From Catellatospora sichuanensis (GTDB lineage Bacteria; Actinomycetota; Actinomycetes; Mycobacteriales; Micromonosporaceae), in assembly GCF_007483665.1 (NCBI RefSeq), contig NZ_ML660185.1:1-64000 (forward strand): DNA of 64,000 bases. The letters are read 5' to 3'. A program made the position numbers and the translations under genes. Shown here in pieces: positions 10,884 through 19,742 of the stretch. Within the stretch, counting starts at the first letter, position 1. Each line of letters begins with the position of its first letter. The notes beneath the pieces were generated by a model, which did not search any database, was not told the DNA's origin, and was given only the letters and a program-made list of their open reading frames with translations.

Positions 10884-13312
10884 GCGAGCCGGTGGAAGGG
10901 CTGCGGCCGCCGGGGGAGCCGGCGCGGGTGGAGGAGCGGACCAAGCGCAAGAAGCTGCCGTTCTGGGACCGGATCAAGTTCCTGTTCCTGTTCGCCATCG
11001 CCTGGCTGGTGCTGGTGTGGGCGGAGATGGCCGACTTCCCGGGCGGCATGCCGTTCGTGGAGGCGGCGCGCATCCACCTGGTCGAGTCGCGCTGGCTGCT
11101 GATCCTGGCCGGGCTGGAACTGCTGCGGCAGCTGCACTTCCTGGTCAGTGAGCACTGGGCCGGATACCACCGGTTCTGGAGTCACCGGGTGTTCGGCGGT
11201 TTCGAGCGCTTCTCCCGGCGGCGGCTGTCCGACTGGACCAGGTTCCGGCTGGCCCGGATCCTGAAGTGGGTGTTCTGGATCGTGGTGTTCGCCCTCGTGG
11301 CGGGCGCCGTGCTGGACACCTCGCCGGTGCTGGCGCTGTTCCAGGCTCCGGCGATCCTGTGGGCGCTCATGCCGTTCGTGCTGCAGATGGTGTTCCTGCT
11401 GTTCGTCGTCGTGATGCAGTTCGTGGCGATCTTCTGGTTCCTGTCGCGGGGCGGCGTCGAGGTGTACTACCCCGACGACATCAAGACCCGGTTCACCGAC
11501 GTGTGGGGCCAGGACCACGTGCTGGCCCGGGTGCGGGAGAACATCGTCTTCCTGGAGCAGCCCGACGCGATCGAGGCCAAGGGCGGCTATGTGCCCTCCG
11601 GCCTGCTGCTGTGGGGCCCGCCGGGCACCGGCAAGACGCTGATGGCCGAGGCGGTGGCCGGGGAGACCGGCAAGCCGTACGTGTTCGTCGACCCCGGCGC
11701 GTTCACCAACATGTTCATGGGCGTCGGCATCCTCAAGGTGAAGTCGCTGTTCCGCAAGCTGCGCAAGCTGGCGCTGCGCTACGGCGGGGTGATCGTGTTC
11801 TTCGACGAGGCCGACTCGCTCGGCAGCCGCGGCCAGCTCGCCCAGGGCGGCCCCGGCTTCCCGCGCGGCATGACCCCGGTGTTGTCCACCGGGCCGGGCT
11901 GCCACGGCTTCGGCTACCTGTCGCCGGACACCCAGTGGCGGCTGGCCAGGCACACGGCGGCCGAGCACGCGAGCGAGGAGGCCCCCGCGCCGGTGCGGCG
12001 CAACCGGTTCGTGATGGGCGGGGGCATGAACAACGGCGGGGGTATGGGCACCCTGCAGGCCCTGCTCACCGAGCTGTCCGGGCTGAAGAAGCCGCGCGGT
12101 TTCGTCAACCGGTTCGTGCGCCGCGCGCTGGGCATGCGCCCCAAGCCGCCGCCGCGCTACCGGATCCTGGTGATGATGGCGACCAACCTGCCGGAGGCCC
12201 TCGACGAGGCGCTGCTGCGACCGGGGCGCATCGACCGCATCTACAAGGTCGGCTACCCGAGCAAGGCGGGCCGGGTCCGCACCTACGAGGGTTACCTGGG
12301 CAAGGTGCGCCACGAGCTGACTCCCGCCGAGATCGACAAGCTGGCGACGATCACGCCGTACGCCACCGGCGCGACCATCAAGGACCTGATCAACGAGGCG
12401 CTGATCACCGCGATCCGGGACGGCCGCGACGTCATCGCCTGGCGTGATGTGATGCGGGCCAAGCAGCTCAAGGAACTCGGGCCGCCCGAGGACGTCGAGT
12501 ACATCGAGCGGGAGCGCCACGCCGTCGCGGTGCACGAGGCCTGCCACGCCGTCATCGCGTACCGCACCCGGCACCACATGGAGATCGACATCGCCACCAT
12601 CGAGAAGGGCAGCGACTACCTCGGCATGGTGGCCAGCATCCCGCCGGAGGACCAGTTCACCCGGTGGCGCACCGAGTACGAGGCCGACATCTGCGTATCG
12701 CTGGCCTCGCTCGCGGGGGAGCGGATGTTCTTCGGCGGGGACAGCTCGTCCGGCGTCTCCGGGGACCTGGAGTCGGCCACCACGGTCGCGTCCTTCATGG
12801 AGGGCTTCTGGGGCATGGGCGGGACCGTGTCGTCGTACTCGACCGCCAAGCGCCTGGAGGTCGGCGCGCCCGGCGGCGGGCAGGGCGGCCGCCGCAAGAA
12901 GGGCCAGGACACCGAGGCCGAGGTACGTCACGCGCTGGCCGACCGGATCGAGGACATGCTCGGCGACCTGCTCGCCCGTACTGCGGAACTGCTCGCCCAG
13001 CACCGCCGCGACGTGCTGGCCCTGGCCCACGCGCTGGAGACGCACAAGACGCTGACCGGCGACGACGTGGTCGCGGTGCTCGAAGGCCGGTCGGGTCCGG
13101 TCGTCGACGGCACCCGCTACCGCTCCGAGGAGTTCCTCGCCGAACTGGACAGATACCACGAAGCCGCGGCCGCGGCCCACCTCGGCCACAGCCGCCTCAG
13201 TATGGCCCTGCCCGCCGCCCCGGTGCCCGCAGTGGCCGTGGCGACCGCGCCCGTCGCCTTGGCGGCCGCAGAGCCGCCGTCCCTCGACCTTCCCGACCAA
13301 CCGCAGCCCTGA
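10880..13312 (+). CDS. FtsH-like membrane AAA+ zinc protease with an insertion in the ATPase domain
   Basis: 810 residues. The N-terminal 200 residues contain about four hydrophobic segments (for example FLFLFAIAWLVLVWAEM and VLQMVFLLFVVVMQFVAI), more than the two of classic FtsH. Walker A is GPPGTGKT at 246-253 and Walker B ends at Glu310 in FFDEADS; the sensor Asn is Asn436 in ATNLPE. The 126 residues between them are about 70 longer than I expect in FtsH and include a Gly/Met-rich GGGMNNGGGMG. The arginine finger region LLRPGRIDR is present. The M41 protease domain has HEACH at 552-556 and a later acidic ligand candidate in SGDLESAT. It probably degrades membrane or cytosolic proteins. It is co-translated with the lipoprotein via ATGA. 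ATG 10880 was chosen for that overlap. Confidence 0.88.
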   Translation: MSEPVEGLRPPGEPARVEERTKRKKLPFWDRIKFLFLFAIAWLVLVWAEMADFPGGMPFVEAARIHLVESRWLLILAGLELLRQLHFLVSEHWAGYHRFWSHRVFGGFERFSRRRLSDWTRFRLARILKWVFWIVVFALVAGAVLDTSPVLALFQAPAILWALMPFVLQMVFLLFVVVMQFVAIFWFLSRGGVEVYYPDDIKTRFTDVWGQDHVLARVRENIVFLEQPDAIEAKGGYVPSGLLLWGPPGTGKTLMAEAVAGETGKPYVFVDPGAFTNMFMGVGILKVKSLFRKLRKLALRYGGVIVFFDEADSLGSRGQLAQGGPGFPRGMTPVLSTGPGCHGFGYLSPDTQWRLARHTAAEHASEEAPAPVRRNRFVMGGGMNNGGGMGTLQALLTELSGLKKPRGFVNRFVRRALGMRPKPPPRYRILVMMATNLPEALDEALLRPGRIDRIYKVGYPSKAGRVRTYEGYLGKVRHELTPAEIDKLATITPYATGATIKDLINEALITAIRDGRDVIAWRDVMRAKQLKELGPPEDVEYIERERHAVAVHEACHAVIAYRTRHHMEIDIATIEKGSDYLGMVASIPPEDQFTRWRTEYEADICVSLASLAGERMFFGGDSSSGVSGDLESATTVASFMEGFWGMGGTVSSYSTAKRLEVGAPGGGQGGRRKKGQDTEAEVRHALADRIEDMLGDLLARTAELLAQHRRDVLALAHALETHKTLTGDDVVAVLEGRSGPVVDGTRYRSEEFLAELDRYHEAAAAAHLGHSRLSMALPAAPVPAVAVATAPVALAAAEPPSLDLPDQPQP

Positions 13313-13342
13313 GCGCCCGACCAGCCACGCCCTCACAGCGAT

Positions 13343-13390
13343 AGGAAGGGCACCTTCTACACGGACGTCCGTTAAGAAGGTGCCCTTCCT
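13343..13390. repeat. Paired aggaagggcaccttc repeat, inverted arrangement (locus 2)
   Basis: aggaagggcaccttc (13343-13357) faces gttaagaaggtgcccttcct (13371-13390) with 13 bases between. It lies between the convergent FtsH-like and UvrA-like genes and can fold as a bidirectional terminator hairpin. Confidence 0.85.
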
Positions 13391-13396
13391 TGCTTT

Positions 13397-15664
13397 TCAG
13401 CCGAGGTGGGTGCGGAGGTGAGCGGCGGTCAGCGAGCGCTCGTCGGCCAGCAGGTCGTGCGGCGTCCCCGCGAAGACGACCCGGCCGCCGTCGTGGCCCG
13501 CGCCGGGGCCCATGTCGATGATCCAGTCGGCGCGGGAGATGACGTCGAGGTTGTGCTCGATGACGATCACCGTGCTGCCGCCGTCGACGAGCCGGTCCAG
13601 CAGGCCGATGAGGTTGTCGACGTCGTTCATGTGCAGGCCGGTGGTCGGCTCGTCGAGCACGTAGATGCGCGAGCTGTTGCCCAGTTCGGTGGCGAGTTTG
13701 AGGCGCTGGCGCTCGCCGCCGGACAGGGTGTCCAGCGACTGGCCCAGGGTCAGGTAGCCCAGACCGACGTCGACCAGCGCGGTCACCATCGGCTTGATCG
13801 CCTTCTCGGTGAAGAACGACGCCGCCTCGGTGATCTGCATACGCAGGATTTCGCTGATGTTCTGTCCGCGCAGCTTGTGTTCGAGGACCTCGGGCAGGAA
13901 GCGCCTGCCGTCGCAGGCCTCGCAGGTGCTCACGACCGGGTCCATGAAGGCCAGGTCGGTGTAGAGCAGCCCGATACCCTGGCACTGCGGGCAGGCGCCC
14001 TTCGAGTTCGCGCTGAACAGGGCCGCGTTGACCCCGTTGGCCTTGGCGAAAGCCTTGCGGATCGGATCGAGCACGCCGGTGTAGGTGGCCGGGGTGGAGC
14101 GTTTCGAGCCGCGGATCGGCCGCTGGTCGATGAAGATCGCGTCGGGGTGGTGGCGGGGCAGGCAGCCCTGGATGAGCGAGCTCTTGCCGGACCCGGCCAC
14201 GCCGGTGACCACGGTCAGCACTCCCTGCGGGATGGACGCGGTGACGCCCTTGAGGTTGTGCAGCGCCGCGTCCTTGATGACCAGCTCGCCGGTGGCGGCA
14301 CGCACCTTCGGCTTCAGCGCCTGGTGGCGGCTGAGATGCTCGCCGGTGAGCGTGCCGGAGGCGGCCAGCCCGGCCAGGTCGCCGGCGTACACGACCTGCC
14401 CGCCGTCGCGGCCGGCACGCGGGCCCATGTCGACCACGTGGTCGGCGATGGCGATGACCGACGGCCGGTGCTCCACCACGAGCACGGTGTTGCCCTTGTC
14501 GCGCAGGCGTACGAGCAGTTCGTTGAGGCGGTGCACGTCGTGCGGGTGCAGGCCGACGCTGGGCTCGTCGAAGACGTACGTCATGTCGGTGAGGCTGGAG
14601 CCGAGGTGCCGGACCATCTTCACCCGCTGGGACTCGCCGCCGGACAGGGTGGCGCTGGGCCGGTTGAGGCTGAGATAGCCCAGGCCGATGTGGGTGAGGT
14701 TGTCGAGCCGCGCGGCGAGCGAGTTCAGCATCGGGGCCAGGGTGGGCGCGTCGATCCCGCGGATGAACCCGGCCAGGTCGGCGACCTCCATCGCGGCGCA
14801 GTCGGCGATGTTGCGGCCGTCGATCCGGCAGGCCAGCGCGGCGGCGTTGAGCCGGGCGCCGCCGCACGTGGTGCAGGCCGAGCGGGTGGCGATCCGGTCG
14901 ATCGCCGCGCGGATGTGCGCGGCGGTGGTCTCGGTCTGCTTGGTCAGGTAGAGCCGCTTGAACTTGGGCACCAGGCCTTCGTAGGTCGAGTTCATGCTGC
15001 CCGCGGGGGTGTTCAGCTTGACCTTCGCCTCAGGCAGGTACATGAGCTGGTGCCACTCGTCGGCGGTGTAGTCGCGCAGCTTCTTGTCGTTGTCGAAGAA
15101 GCCGGACTGGGTGATGATCGCCCAGAACCAGCTGTCCACGTTGAAGCCGGACAGCCGGATCGCGCCCTCGTTGAGCGACTTGTCGCGGTCGACGATCGCG
15201 TCCTCGTCGATGGCGGCGACGTCGCCGAGGCCCTCACAGTCCGGGCACATGCCGTTCGGGTCGTTGAACGACAGCACGCCCGGGTTGGCGACCGCGGGCG
15301 CGCCGAGCCGGGCGAAGATCAGCCGGAGCATGGAGTACGCGTCGGTGACCGTGCCGACCGTGGAGCGGGAGTTCCCGCCCAGGCGCTTCTGGTCGACGAT
15401 GATCGCGGCGGACAGGTTCTCCAGCGAGTCGACGTCCGGCTGGCCGTAGCCGGGCAGCAGGGACTGCAGGAAGGCCGTGTACGTCTCGTTGATCAGGCGC
15501 TGCGACTCCGCGGCGATGGTGTCGAAGACGAGCGAGGACTTGCCCGAACCGGACACGCCCGTGAAGAGTGTGATCTTACGCTTCGGGATGTCGAGACTGA
15601 TGTCCTTGAGGTTGTTCTCGCGGGCTCCGCGTACCTGGATGAAGCCATAGTCAGCAGTCGTCAC
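13397..15664 (-). CDS. UvrA-like ABC-ATPase (drug-resistance type)
   Basis: 755 residues, shorter than excision-repair UvrA (about 950). It has two ATPase halves: Walker A GVSGSGKSS near residue 37 and GVAGSGKSS in the second half, signatures LSGGESQRVK and LSGGERQRLK, and cysteine pairs of UvrA zinc modules (CPDCEG, CTTCGG, CPQCQG, CEACDG). This shortened form belongs to the UvrA2/DrrC-like group that gives resistance to DNA-binding drugs by acting on DNA lesions or bound drug in the cytoplasm. GTG 15664 has GGAGGT seven bases upstream, and the next upstream start would run through the promoter region. It is divergent from a TetR gene with a palindrome between them, so drug-induced expression is likely. 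Confidence 0.9.
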   Translation of the reverse strand: MTTADYGFIQVRGARENNLKDISLDIPKRKITLFTGVSGSGKSSLVFDTIAAESQRLINETYTAFLQSLLPGYGQPDVDSLENLSAAIIVDQKRLGGNSRSTVGTVTDAYSMLRLIFARLGAPAVANPGVLSFNDPNGMCPDCEGLGDVAAIDEDAIVDRDKSLNEGAIRLSGFNVDSWFWAIITQSGFFDNDKKLRDYTADEWHQLMYLPEAKVKLNTPAGSMNSTYEGLVPKFKRLYLTKQTETTAAHIRAAIDRIATRSACTTCGGARLNAAALACRIDGRNIADCAAMEVADLAGFIRGIDAPTLAPMLNSLAARLDNLTHIGLGYLSLNRPSATLSGGESQRVKMVRHLGSSLTDMTYVFDEPSVGLHPHDVHRLNELLVRLRDKGNTVLVVEHRPSVIAIADHVVDMGPRAGRDGGQVVYAGDLAGLAASGTLTGEHLSRHQALKPKVRAATGELVIKDAALHNLKGVTASIPQGVLTVVTGVAGSGKSSLIQGCLPRHHPDAIFIDQRPIRGSKRSTPATYTGVLDPIRKAFAKANGVNAALFSANSKGACPQCQGIGLLYTDLAFMDPVVSTCEACDGRRFLPEVLEHKLRGQNISEILRMQITEAASFFTEKAIKPMVTALVDVGLGYLTLGQSLDTLSGGERQRLKLATELGNSSRIYVLDEPTTGLHMNDVDNLIGLLDRLVDGGSTVIVIEHNLDVISRADWIIDMGPGAGHDGGRVVFAGTPHDLLADERSLTAAHLRTHLG

Positions 15665-15715
15665 GGGCAGACCTCCGGGGATCGGGTCGGTGGGGGCGGC
15701 TCGCCAGCGTAGCCT

Positions 15716-15731
15716 GTACCGTACGGTGTAC
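15716..15731. promoter_or_regulatory. Candidate TetR operator between uvrA-like and tetR genes
   Basis: GTACCGTACGGTGTAC holds the perfect ten-base palindrome ACCGTACGGT at 15718-15727, in the 98-base gap between the divergent starts at 15664 and 15763. Confidence 0.6.
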
Positions 15732-15762
15732 GCCAACGGAAAAAACGAGGTGGAGTGTTCCC

Positions 15763-16503
15763 GTGAGTGCCAAGAGTGACCCAGGTCGCAGTCTCGCGCT
15801 GCTGTGGGGCTCGCACACCCGGCCCGGCCGGTCCGGCCTGACGGTCCGTGCGATCGTCGACGCGGCGATCGAGCTGGCGGACGCGGAGGGCCTGGACGCG
15901 GCCACCATGCGCCGGGTCGCCGACAAGATCGGCGTGGGCACCATGTCGCTCTACACCCACGTGCCCGGCAAGGCCGAACTCAACGACCTCATGGTCGACA
16001 CCGCCCTCGGCGAGCTCTACACCGGCGTCGACGACCCGGCCGGCCACGGCGGCTGGCGCGAGGGCCTGCGCTACGTCGCCGAGCGCAACTGGGACGTCTG
16101 CCTGCGCCACCTCTGGCTGCTCGACGCCACCGGCGGCCGTCCCACGCTCGGCCCCAACGCCGTCCTCAAGTACGAGGCCGAGTTGCGGGTCCTCGACGGC
16201 ATCGGCCTGACCGACCTGCAGATGGACTCGGTGCTGACCCTGGTGCTTACGCACGTCGAGGGCGTCGCCCGCAGCCACGCCGGGCTGGCCCGCGCGCAAC
16301 GCGACTCCGGCCTGACCGAGCAGGATTGGTGGCGCGCCACCGCCCCCGTACTGGAGCGCGTCATGACCGGCCACGACTTCCCGGTCGCCGGTCGCGTCGG
16401 CGAAGCCTCCAGCCAGGTCTACCAGGCCTCCGCCGACCCCGCCCACGCCTTCGCCTTCGGCCTGGACGTCATCCTCGACGGCGTCCAGCGCCTGCTCGAC
16501 TGA
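15763..16503 (+). CDS. TetR/AcrR regulator with TetR_C-type ligand domain
   Basis: 246 residues from GTG 15763, which has GGTGGAG seven bases upstream. Residues about 25-75 are the DNA-binding domain (AIELADAEGLDAATMRRVAD, then MSLYTHVPGK). The longer helical C-terminal part matches the TetR_C_1 class, as in regulators of efflux and resistance genes. It faces away from the UvrA-like gene, and the intervening palindrome suggests it represses both transcripts until a drug binds. The ligand is not deducible from sequence. The reading frame of the small ORF that follows begins at the stop of this gene. Confidence 0.88.
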   Translation: MSAKSDPGRSLALLWGSHTRPGRSGLTVRAIVDAAIELADAEGLDAATMRRVADKIGVGTMSLYTHVPGKAELNDLMVDTALGELYTGVDDPAGHGGWREGLRYVAERNWDVCLRHLWLLDATGGRPTLGPNAVLKYEAELRVLDGIGLTDLQMDSVLTLVLTHVEGVARSHAGLARAQRDSGLTEQDWWRATAPVLERVMTGHDFPVAGRVGEASSQVYQASADPAHAFAFGLDVILDGVQRLLD

Positions 16504-16748
16504 GCATCTGCTGTTACATCTTCGACCACGCGCCGCCTCGCGCGATCGCCACCGTCGAGGAACAGGAGGCCTACCGGGAGAAGTGCGACAGATACCGGAG
16601 TTCAGGGCTCGTGCTGCTGAACCCGGCGCACTGGCTCTGCCTCGGCTACCGGGTCGTGTACTACTGGGTGCACGACGTCCTGGTGTGGCGCCGGGCAGCC
16701 CGGGTGAAGCCGATCCCCTGGACCGGTGACGAGGACGGCACGGCGTGA
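16503..16748 (+). CDS. Small hydrophobic ORF with unresolved start
   Basis: An open frame of about 80 codons follows the TetR stop. It encodes a protein-like sequence with a charged stretch (EEQEAYREKCDRYR) and an aromatic, membrane-like segment (WLCLGYRVVYYWVHDVLVW), ending WTGDEDGTA. There is no ATG; the only standard start in frame is the GTG at 16611, which would give 45 residues, while an aggagg-like site at 16563-16570 has no start codon at a usual distance. Its TGA is the exact loop of the terminator hairpin at 16734-16760. The tryptophan/tyrosine-rich composition argues for a real gene, but the function is unknown and the start could be non-standard. Confidence 0.4.
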   Translation, partial: SICCYIFDHAPPRAIATVEEQEAYREKCDRYRSSGLVLLNPAHWLCLGYRVVYYWVHDVLVWRRAARVKPIPWTGDEDGTA

Positions 16749-16760
16749 CGCCGTGCCGTC
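16734..16760. terminator. Bidirectional terminator between small ORF and hypF
   Basis: Perfect 12-base arms gacggcacggcg (16734-16745) and cgccgtgccgtc (16749-16760) surround the loop TGA, which is also the stop codon of the upstream ORF. hypF ends at 16762 on the other strand. Confidence 0.75.
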
Positions 16761-16761
16761 T

Positions 16762-19068
16762 TCACCGGCGGTCGCGGGCTCCGGCGACCGCGACCTGGCC
16801 GAGGCTGATGCCGCCGTCGTTGCAGGGGACCTGGCGGTGGGTGAGGACCCGGAACCCGGACAGGGTCAGCCCGTCCAGCGTGCGGCCCAGCAGCAGCGTG
16901 TTCTGGAAGACCCCACCGGACAGTGCGACAGTGTGCAGGCCGTGCCGCTCGCGTACCAGCAGGCAGGCGTTCACGATCAGGTCGGCGACGCCGGCGTGGA
17001 AACGGGCCGCGATCTGCGGCGTTCCCACCCCGGCCAGCCGGTCCGTCAGTACCGCGCGGACCAGGTCGGCGCCGCGCAGCGTCAGCACCGCATCCTCGAC
17101 GATCTCCGCCGGGTATCCGGCGACTTCGCCCCGCTGCGCCACCTGCTCCAGCTCCACTGCGGCCTGGCCCTCGTAGGTGACCTCGTCGCGCAGGTCCAGC
17201 AGCGCCGCCACCGCGTCGAACAGCCGTCCCGCGCTGGAGGTCAGCGGCGCGTTCACGCCCGCCCGCACCGCGTCGCGCAGCGGCCGCCACGCGTGGGCGT
17301 GCCGCTGCGCGACCGCCACGCCGGGCAGCTCGCCGCCGAGCGCGTCCAGGTAGGACAGCGCCATCCGCCAGGGCTCGCGGACCGCCGCCGCGCCGCCGGG
17401 CATCGGCACCGTGGCCAGATGACCCGCCCGGGTGTACGCCGCCAGATCCGCCACCAGGATCTCGCCGCCCCACAGCGTGCCGTCGTCGCCGTAGCCCAGC
17501 CCGTCGAAGGCGACCCCGATCACCGCCTCCTGTTCGCCGTGCTCGGCCAGGCAGGACGCGATGTGGGCATGGTGGTGCTGCACGCCGACCGTCTCCACCC
17601 CGTCGCGCTCCTGCGCGTACGCCGTCGACGGGTAGTCCGGGTGCAGGTCGTGCGCGACCAGCTCGGGCGTGATGCCCAGCAGCCGTTCCAGGTGCCCGAC
17701 GCCCTCGGTGTACGAGCGGAACGTCGCCGCGTTCGCGAGGTCGCCGACGTGGTGCGACAGCGTCGCGAACTCGCCCCGGGCCAGGCAGAACGTATTTTTC
17801 AGAGCGGCCCCGCAGCCCAGGGTGGGCCGGCGCAGCTTGACCGGCAGCCGCACCGGTCGCGGCACGTACCCGCGCGAGCGGCGCAGCAGCATCGGCGCCC
17901 CGCGCACCACCCGCGCCACCGAGTCGTCGGTGCGCAGGTGGATCGGCCGGTCGTGGGTCAGCGCGACGTCGGCGATGCCGGTCAGCCGGGCGAGTGCATC
18001 GTCGTCGCGGTAGGCGATCGGCTCGTCGGAGACGTTGCCGCTGGTCATCACGATCGGCCGGACGATCGTGCCGAGCAGCAGGTGGTGCAGCGGGGTGTAG
18101 GGCAGCATCACGCCCAGCTCGCGGCAGCCCGGCGCGACCGCCTCGGTGATCCGGTGCGCCGGGTGCCGGGTGCGGCGGGGGAGCAGCACGATCGGCCGTG
18201 CCGGGTGGCGCAGCAGCCGCGCCGCGGCGGGCTCCACCTCGGCGATGCCTGCCGCCTCGACGAGGTCGGCCACCATCAGCGCGAACGGCTTGTCCTCGCG
18301 GTGCTTGGCGGCCCGCAGCCGTGCGGCCGCCTCGGGGTGCGTCGCGTCGACGGCGAGGTGGTAGCCGCCGAGGCCCTTGATCGCGACGATCGCCCCGCCG
18401 CGCAGCAGCCGCGCCGTCGCGGCGACCGGGTCGGCGCCGGTGGTGAGCAGCGCACTGCCGTCCATGCTGAGCAGGCTCAGCCGCGGCCCGCAGGCCGGGC
18501 AGCACACCGGCTGGGCGTGGAAGCGGCGGTCGGCCGGGTCGCCGTACTCCTTGGCGCAGTCGTCGCACATGGTGAAGCCGGACATGGTCGTGTTCGGCCG
18601 GTCGTAGGGCACCTCGCGCACGATGGTGAACCGGGGGCCGCAGTGGGTGCAGTTCGTGAACGCGTACCCCTGTCGGCGCCCGCCCCCGCCGGTGGTCTCG
18701 TCCAGGCAGGCCTCGCAGGTCGCGGCGTCGGGGGTGACCTGCGCGGCAGGCGGGCCGGACGCGTCGCTGGGCACGATCGTGAAGCCGGGCGAGCCGGTCA
18801 CCGGCAGCGGCGCGGCCGTCATCGAGTCGATCACCGCCAGTGGCGGGCGTTCCAGGTCCAGCGCGCACAGGAACGCGTCCAGCGCGGTTCGCGGACCCTC
18901 GGCCTCGATGAACACGCCCTCAGTGTCGTTGCCGACGTGTCCGCGCAGGTGCAGCCGCTGCGCGAGGGTGTAGACGAAGGGCCGGAACCCCACACCCTGG
19001 ACGATCCCGGCGACCCGCACCGCCAGCCGCTCATGGGAGGCTTCGTCTGAAATCACCCCGTATGCCAT
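16762..19068 (-). CDS. hypF: Carbamoyltransferase HypF (NiFe hydrogenase maturation)
   Basis: 768 residues, full length. HypF makes the carbamoyl adenylate that HypE turns into the cyanide ligand of the NiFe hydrogenase active site. Domains in order: acylphosphatase-like domain (about 13-105; VAGIVQGVGFRPFVY), two zinc-finger repeats (CEACLDE, CTHCGPRF; CDDCAKEY, CCPACGPRL), YrdC-like domain in the middle, and a Kae1/TobZ-like carbamoyl transfer domain (QHHHAHIASCLAEHGE, GVAFDGLGYGDDG). The ATG at 19068 has no clear ribosome site; the GTG at 19056 is an alternative. No other hyp or hydrogenase genes lie in the window, so the partner genes must be elsewhere. It converges with the small ORF and is divergent from the HAD protein. 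Confidence 0.95.
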   Translation of the reverse strand: MAYGVISDEASHERLAVRVAGIVQGVGFRPFVYTLAQRLHLRGHVGNDTEGVFIEAEGPRTALDAFLCALDLERPPLAVIDSMTAAPLPVTGSPGFTIVPSDASGPPAAQVTPDAATCEACLDETTGGGGRRQGYAFTNCTHCGPRFTIVREVPYDRPNTTMSGFTMCDDCAKEYGDPADRRFHAQPVCCPACGPRLSLLSMDGSALLTTGADPVAATARLLRGGAIVAIKGLGGYHLAVDATHPEAAARLRAAKHREDKPFALMVADLVEAAGIAEVEPAAARLLRHPARPIVLLPRRTRHPAHRITEAVAPGCRELGVMLPYTPLHHLLLGTIVRPIVMTSGNVSDEPIAYRDDDALARLTGIADVALTHDRPIHLRTDDSVARVVRGAPMLLRRSRGYVPRPVRLPVKLRRPTLGCGAALKNTFCLARGEFATLSHHVGDLANAATFRSYTEGVGHLERLLGITPELVAHDLHPDYPSTAYAQERDGVETVGVQHHHAHIASCLAEHGEQEAVIGVAFDGLGYGDDGTLWGGEILVADLAAYTRAGHLATVPMPGGAAAVREPWRMALSYLDALGGELPGVAVAQRHAHAWRPLRDAVRAGVNAPLTSSAGRLFDAVAALLDLRDEVTYEGQAAVELEQVAQRGEVAGYPAEIVEDAVLTLRGADLVRAVLTDRLAGVGTPQIAARFHAGVADLIVNACLLVRERHGLHTVALSGGVFQNTLLLGRTLDGLTLSGFRVLTHRQVPCNDGGISLGQVAVAGARDRR

Positions 19069-19138
19069 GAGATGATTCTGCGGCCCCGCACCCGGAAAAC
19101 CGGCGGACCCGCCCGGCCCCGATCGTTACAGTTCGCCG

Positions 19139-19675
19139 ATGACCCCTCCGCTGCTCTTCCTGGACGTCGACGGACCGCTCAACCCGTACGCGGCGAAGCC
19201 CGAGCGGCGGCCCGAGGGCTACCTCACCTACCGCATGGCGCTCGCGTCCGAGTGGGGCTCCGACGTCTACGGCCGCCGCAAGCCGCTGCGGGTGTGGCTG
19301 CGCCCCGAGCACGGGTCGGAGCTTCTGGCGCTGCCGTACACCCTGGTCTGGGCGACCACCTGGACGGCCGAGGCGAACGAGTGGATCGCGCCGGTGCTCG
19401 GCCTGCCCGAACTGCCCGTGGTCGAGTGGCCGCAACCGCGCGAGGCGGGCCGCGGCGGCGTGCACTGGAAGACGCGACGCCTCGTCGAGTGGGCCGACGG
19501 GCGCGACTTCGCCTGGGTCGACGACGAGGTCAGCGACGCCGACGTCGCCTGGATCGGGGAGCACCACCCGGGGCGGGCGCTGGTGCACCGGGTGGACGCC
19601 CGCCACGGACTGCGCGACGGCGACTTCGCGGCTCTGACGGCCTGGGCGCAGCGCGCTCCCGCCGCTGTCGAGTAA
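19139..19675 (+). CDS. HAD superfamily protein (HAD_SAK type)
   Basis: 178 residues with the pattern of HAD-like proteins of the 'Swiss Army Knife' RNA-repair-related group: motif I LFLDVDG with Asp9 and Asp11, motif II threonine in ATTW, a lysine in HWKT and motif III WVDDEVSDAD. These suggest a phosphatase or phosphotransferase acting in the cytoplasm; the substrate is unknown. The ATG has no Shine-Dalgarno site, but TACAGT (19127-19132) ends six bases before it, consistent with a leaderless transcript. It lies between hypF (divergent) and a MOSC gene 67 bases downstream. Confidence 0.75.
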   Translation: MTPPLLFLDVDGPLNPYAAKPERRPEGYLTYRMALASEWGSDVYGRRKPLRVWLRPEHGSELLALPYTLVWATTWTAEANEWIAPVLGLPELPVVEWPQPREAGRGGVHWKTRRLVEWADGRDFAWVDDEVSDADVAWIGEHHPGRALVHRVDARHGLRDGDFAALTAWAQRAPAAVE

Positions 19676-19742
19676 GGAGGTGCACGCCACGGCGCCCGTG
19701 ACGGGAAACCGCAGTAGTCGACCGGAATGCGAGAATGTGCCC

